A DNA stretch of 15,860 nucleotides from JALQXV01 sp964540445. Lineage in GTDB: Bacteria; Patescibacteriota; Saccharimonadia; Saccharimonadales; 2-12-FULL-41-12. The DNA lies in contig CAZIMF010000018.1 in the NCBI GenBank assembly GCA_964540445.1, positions 1 to 15,860 of the forward strand. The letters run 5' to 3'. Under the pieces are notes generated by a model. It had not been told where the DNA came from. It saw only the letters and a list, made by a program, of their open reading frames with translations, and made no database searches. This document shows positions 13,374 to 15,860 of this stretch, piece by piece (position 1 is the first letter of the stretch; each line of letters begins with the position of its first letter). The translations under genes were made by a program, and so were the position numbers.

Positions 13374-15152
13374 ATGCTTAAGCGCACCACCAAATTACGC
13401 ATGCGCCGGGTCTTTAGGCGCCGCCGTAAGCAGGCAGTTATTATTGGGGATAGCGCCGAACAAAACCTGGAAAAGCATATTATTAAACGCTTGGTTCGTT
13501 TGCCAAACGTTCAGCGATTTATAGCTGGCTGGATAGGGTTGCTGTTTTTGATTAGTGTTGGCCTAACGCTACAATTCCGTGCCCTTGGCCCGAAGTATCA
13601 GACGGTACAGGCTCGGCTAGGCGGAACGTATACCGAGGGAATCATTGGTACGTTTACCAATGCAAGCCCGCTGTATGCCTCAAGCGGACTTGATAGTTCG
13701 GTATCCAAGTTAGTATTTTCGGGATTACTAAAATATGATGCCAATAATAAGCTAACCGGCGACCTGGCAGACAGCTGGACAATCGATCCAACTGAGCTGA
13801 TATATACCGTAAAGCTTAAGCCAAACCTTCAGTGGCACGACGGCAAGACCTTAACAGCAAAAGACGTTGTTTTTACGTATCATAGAATCCAGGATCCAGA
13901 GACAAAGTCACATCTGTATCCAAGTTGGCTCAATATTAAAGTTGAGGCACCGGATGATCAGACAATAGTATTTACACTTCCAAACAGTCTTAGTTCATTC
14001 CCAGATTCACTAACGAACGGTATTATCCCTGAACATGTGCTGGGTGCTGTTGAGCCCAGTCAGCTGCGTTCAAATAGTTTTAATAATCAAAATCCGGTTG
14101 GGAGCGGCCCCTTCCGTTTCTCAAAGGTAGAAGTGGTGGACAGTAAGCCCGATGAAAAGCAAACCAGGGTGGCACTTAATGCCTTTGACAAATACTACGC
14201 CGGTCGTCCGGGCATCGATACCTTTATCATTCGTACCTACAGCAACGAAACTTCGCTGACCAAGGCGTTTAGCGAGAAAGAAGTAAACGGCATGGTGGGG
14301 CTGGCCTCATTACCCGATCAGTTTGCCAGTGACGGTGATGTCAAAGAATTGAGCGTGCCACTGACTGGTGAAGTATTGGTATTCTTTAAGACTACTCAGG
14401 ACGTGTTAAAAGACCCGGCTATTCGAAAAGCGCTTGTCTTAGCAACCGATAAAAAACAGATGTTTGAGCAGCTTCCATATCCACTGACTGCCATTGACGA
14501 ACCGCTGTTAAAAACGCATATTGGCTACGATAAAGCGCTTGCCCAGGTTACAAACCAGATAGAAGAAGCTAAAAAGATACTTGATACAAATGGTTGGGTG
14601 CCCGATCCGACAACCGGGATTCGTTCCAAGAATGCCCAAAAATTAACCTTTCGCCTCGTGTCGCAAAATACCAGCGAGTATTCTAGTATTGGCAGTAGCT
14701 TGCAAAAGCAATGGCGGGCAATTGGGGTAGATATGCAGGTCGAACTTCAGAGCGATCAAGATTTGCAAAGCAGCTTATCGCTCCATAATTACGACGCTCT
14801 ATTGTATGGAATTTCTGTTGGCTCCGACCCAGATGTATTTGCCTATTGGCACGGCTCGCAGGCCGATGTGCGTTCTCCAACCCGGTTGAACTTTAGTGAG
14901 TATAAGTCGGTAATTGCCAACCAAGCGCTAGAAGGTGGCCGTACCCGTTCGGATCCGCAAATTCGTTCGGTCAAATATCGACCGTTTCTTGAGGCATGGC
15001 GTAATGATGCACCGGCAGTTGCGCTCTATCAGCCTCGTTTTCTCTATGTAGTTCGTTCTCCGTTGTATGGCTTTGACTCTACCAGCGTCAATACGGCGGT
15101 CGATCGGTTCGCCCAAGTTGAAAAATGGAAGATCCGCGAAGGACTTCAATAA
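13374..15152 (+). CDS. Peptide ABC-type substrate-binding protein (SBP family 5), membrane-anchored
   Basis: Family 5 binding proteins (OppA/DppA type) capture oligopeptides outside the cell and hand them to an ABC importer. The 592-residue protein has a very basic cytosolic N-terminus (RMRRVFRRRRKQ at 9-20), a single transmembrane helix at about 48-68 with no lipobox cysteine, and a binding domain at about 83-585. Family-typical segments include NASPLYASSGLD, LVFSGLLKYDANNKLTGDLA, LKPNLQWHDGKTLTAKDVVF and GSGPFRF. It is therefore anchored by an uncleaved helix, not by lipid as in many Gram-positives. No permease or ATPase genes lie beside it in this window, so its importer must be elsewhere or it works alone. 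It is the last gene of the operon, 14 bases after secG; only a weak Shine-Dalgarno-like GTGAG precedes it. Confidence 0.93.
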   Translation: MLKRTTKLRMRRVFRRRRKQAVIIGDSAEQNLEKHIIKRLVRLPNVQRFIAGWIGLLFLISVGLTLQFRALGPKYQTVQARLGGTYTEGIIGTFTNASPLYASSGLDSSVSKLVFSGLLKYDANNKLTGDLADSWTIDPTELIYTVKLKPNLQWHDGKTLTAKDVVFTYHRIQDPETKSHLYPSWLNIKVEAPDDQTIVFTLPNSLSSFPDSLTNGIIPEHVLGAVEPSQLRSNSFNNQNPVGSGPFRFSKVEVVDSKPDEKQTRVALNAFDKYYAGRPGIDTFIIRTYSNETSLTKAFSEKEVNGMVGLASLPDQFASDGDVKELSVPLTGEVLVFFKTTQDVLKDPAIRKALVLATDKKQMFEQLPYPLTAIDEPLLKTHIGYDKALAQVTNQIEEAKKILDTNGWVPDPTTGIRSKNAQKLTFRLVSQNTSEYSSIGSSLQKQWRAIGVDMQVELQSDQDLQSSLSLHNYDALLYGISVGSDPDVFAYWHGSQADVRSPTRLNFSEYKSVIANQALEGGRTRSDPQIRSVKYRPFLEAWRNDAPAVALYQPRFLYVVRSPLYGFDSTSVNTAVDRFAQVEKWKIREGLQ

Positions 15153-15168
15153 AGAAAGACTCCGTAAA

Positions 15169-15211
15169 AGTAGCTAATTTATGCTACTATAATGCATGAA
15201 TATACTCATGC
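15169..15211 (+). promoter_or_regulatory. Promoter of the FAD oxidase with two adjacent dyads
   Basis: TATAAT at 15188-15193 is the likely -10; it lacks a TG extension and has no good -35. A perfect dyad, AGTAGC (15169-15174) and GCTACT (15183-15188), covers the spacer and touches the -10. A second dyad, GCATGA (15194-15199) and TCATGC (15206-15211), begins directly after it at the expected start of transcription. The first could also act as a weak terminator for the upstream operon, but no T-run follows. The packing of dyads around the -10 suggests repressor sites. Confidence 0.5.
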
Positions 15212-15261
15212 TTATATGCATAAGGTCTAACATGAAAAGGGCACAACAGCATTTGTTATGA
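15208..15261 (+). CDS. Possible short leader ORF overlapping the FAD oxidase start
   Basis: Downstream of the -10, the frame from ATG 15208 reads MLICIRSNMKRAQQHLL and ends with TGA at 15259-15261. An internal ATG at 15232 has AAGG (15222-15225) 6 bases upstream and would give MKRAQQHLL. The stop overlaps the oxidase ATG as ATGA, a standard coupling arrangement. The oxidase has no ribosome site of its own there. The frame is short enough to be accidental. Confidence 0.35.
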   Translation: MLICIRSNMKRAQQHLL

Positions 15262-15860
15262 ATAAAGTTGCACATTATTTGCAAGAACACCTTGTTGGTG
15301 AGGTTATGACAGCACCTGATGTTCGAAAGTACTTCTCTACCGACACTAGTATCCTCGAACTCGTTCCGGCAATCGTAGCCTATCCTCGTAATGAAAATGA
15401 TATTCGTAAAACGGCCCGTTTTACCTGGCAACTAGCCGAACGCGGGCGGGTAATTCCCATAACTGCGCGTGGTTCTGGCACCGATCAATCCGGTGCAGCT
15501 ATCGGCCGGGGCATTGTTATGGTATTTCCGGCTCATATGAATAAAATCCTCGAACTTGATACGCGGTCTGGTGCCGTTACGCTTGAGCCGGGTGTTAACT
15601 ATGGTAAGTTACAGCAAACATTGCATACGCACGGGCGTTTCCTGCCACCGTACCCCGCTTCACTCGAGTATTCTACTATCGGTGGTGCAATCGGCAATAA
15701 CGCCGGTGGCGAACGAACGCTCAAGTATGGCTCTACCCGTAATTTTGTCGATGCCTTACGTGTAGTTTTGGCAAATGGCGAAGTTATCGAAACCAAACGC
15801 ATCAGCAAGCGCGAACTTAGCAAAAAACAAGGCTTGTCTACCTTCGAGGGAGAAATTTAT
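15258..15860 (+). CDS. FAD-linked oxidase/dehydrogenase (GlcD/PCMH type), 3' truncated
   Basis: The visible 201 residues begin MNKVAHYLQEHLVGEVMTAP and stay open to the window end. They form the N-terminal FAD-binding PCMH domain found in glycolate and D-lactate dehydrogenases: a YPRNENDIRKTARF segment, the pyrophosphate-binding stretch ITARGSGTDQSGAAIGRGIV at about 77-96, an EPGV motif near 120, TIGGAIGNNAGGERTLKYGS at about 151-170, and LANGEVIE after it. The membership is clear but the substrate is not, and it is unknown whether an Fe-S domain follows beyond the edge. ATG 15306 (GGTGAGG just upstream) is an alternative start that would shorten the protein by 16 residues. It has its own promoter and possible coupling to a leader ORF. 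Confidence 0.9.
   Translation, partial: MNKVAHYLQEHLVGEVMTAPDVRKYFSTDTSILELVPAIVAYPRNENDIRKTARFTWQLAERGRVIPITARGSGTDQSGAAIGRGIVMVFPAHMNKILELDTRSGAVTLEPGVNYGKLQQTLHTHGRFLPPYPASLEYSTIGGAIGNNAGGERTLKYGSTRNFVDALRVVLANGEVIETKRISKRELSKKQGLSTFEGEIY

Noticed and set aside
15169..15188. AGTAGC/GCTACT stem as an intrinsic terminator of the seven-gene operon
   Set aside because: The stem is 6 bp with an 8-base loop and no T-run follows; it overlaps the next promoter, so an operator is more likely.
1..15860. tRNA, rRNA, CRISPR array or insertion sequence
   Set aside because: No cloverleaf, spaced repeat array, transposase or terminal inverted repeats were seen in any gap; gaps over 100 bases are few (8006-8392 and 15153-15257).
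1..15860. TGA read as glycine, as in Gracilibacteria and SR1
   Set aside because: All recognised proteins reach full family length without in-frame TGA, and UvrA, PepP and the exporter encode their glycines with GGN codons, so the standard code explains the window.

Overview
The window looks like a gene-dense bacterial chromosome segment of moderate GC content. Gene content and architecture suggest a Candidate Phyla Radiation bacterium, most plausibly Saccharibacteria (TM7). That assignment comes from recalled family resemblance, not a database search, and I hold it with moderate confidence. Supporting signs are a shortened UvrC, a lipobox-less membrane-anchored peptide-binding protein next to secG, lineage-specific small proteins, and the complete absence of TGA among 14 visible stop codons. 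Nothing in the window looks like phage, an insertion sequence, CRISPR or a structural RNA gene.

Layout. Bases 1-2699 hold uvrA, which lacks its first few dozen codons. An extended -10 promoter inside the last uvrA codons drives a small unknown gene (2708-3169, +). That gene runs head-on into a DedA-family membrane protein gene (3166-3810, -), and the two stop codons overlap. A divergent promoter pair follows, then another unknown gene (3866-4408, +), then rplY for ribosomal protein bL25 (4487-5182, +). Two leftward genes come next: a predicted surface protein rich in cysteine (5203-6129, -) and an ABCB/MsbA-type exporter (6218-8005, -). A 387-base regulatory gap separates the exporter from a long rightward operon. 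That operon carries trhO, uvrC, an SGNH hydrolase, a Xaa-Pro peptidase, a small four-helix membrane protein, secG and an oligopeptide-binding protein (8393-15152, gaps of 0-28 bases). A truncated FAD-linked oxidase gene runs off the right edge (15258-15860).

How the genes work together. UvrA and UvrC are nucleotide excision repair proteins encoded in separate transcription units. TrhO, bL25 and SecG serve tRNA modification, the ribosome and protein export. The peptide-binding protein and the Xaa-Pro peptidase could form a peptide scavenging route, which would suit a host-dependent organism with few biosynthetic genes; this is inference.

Most interesting signals. (1) Four transcription units start with TGnTATAAT or TGnCATAAT placed 6-8 bases before the ATG, which implies leaderless mRNAs. 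This also moves two starts downstream of the longest ORF. (2) The exporter gene has a roughly 150-base leader with a 19-codon leader ORF and competing anti-Shine-Dalgarno segments, like a translational attenuator. (3) UvrC lacks about 120 residues between its UVR motif and nuclease core and has a degenerate Fe-S cysteine motif. (4) The FAD oxidase start overlaps the stop of a short leader ORF (ATGA). (5) Several perfect dyads sit exactly on promoter elements.
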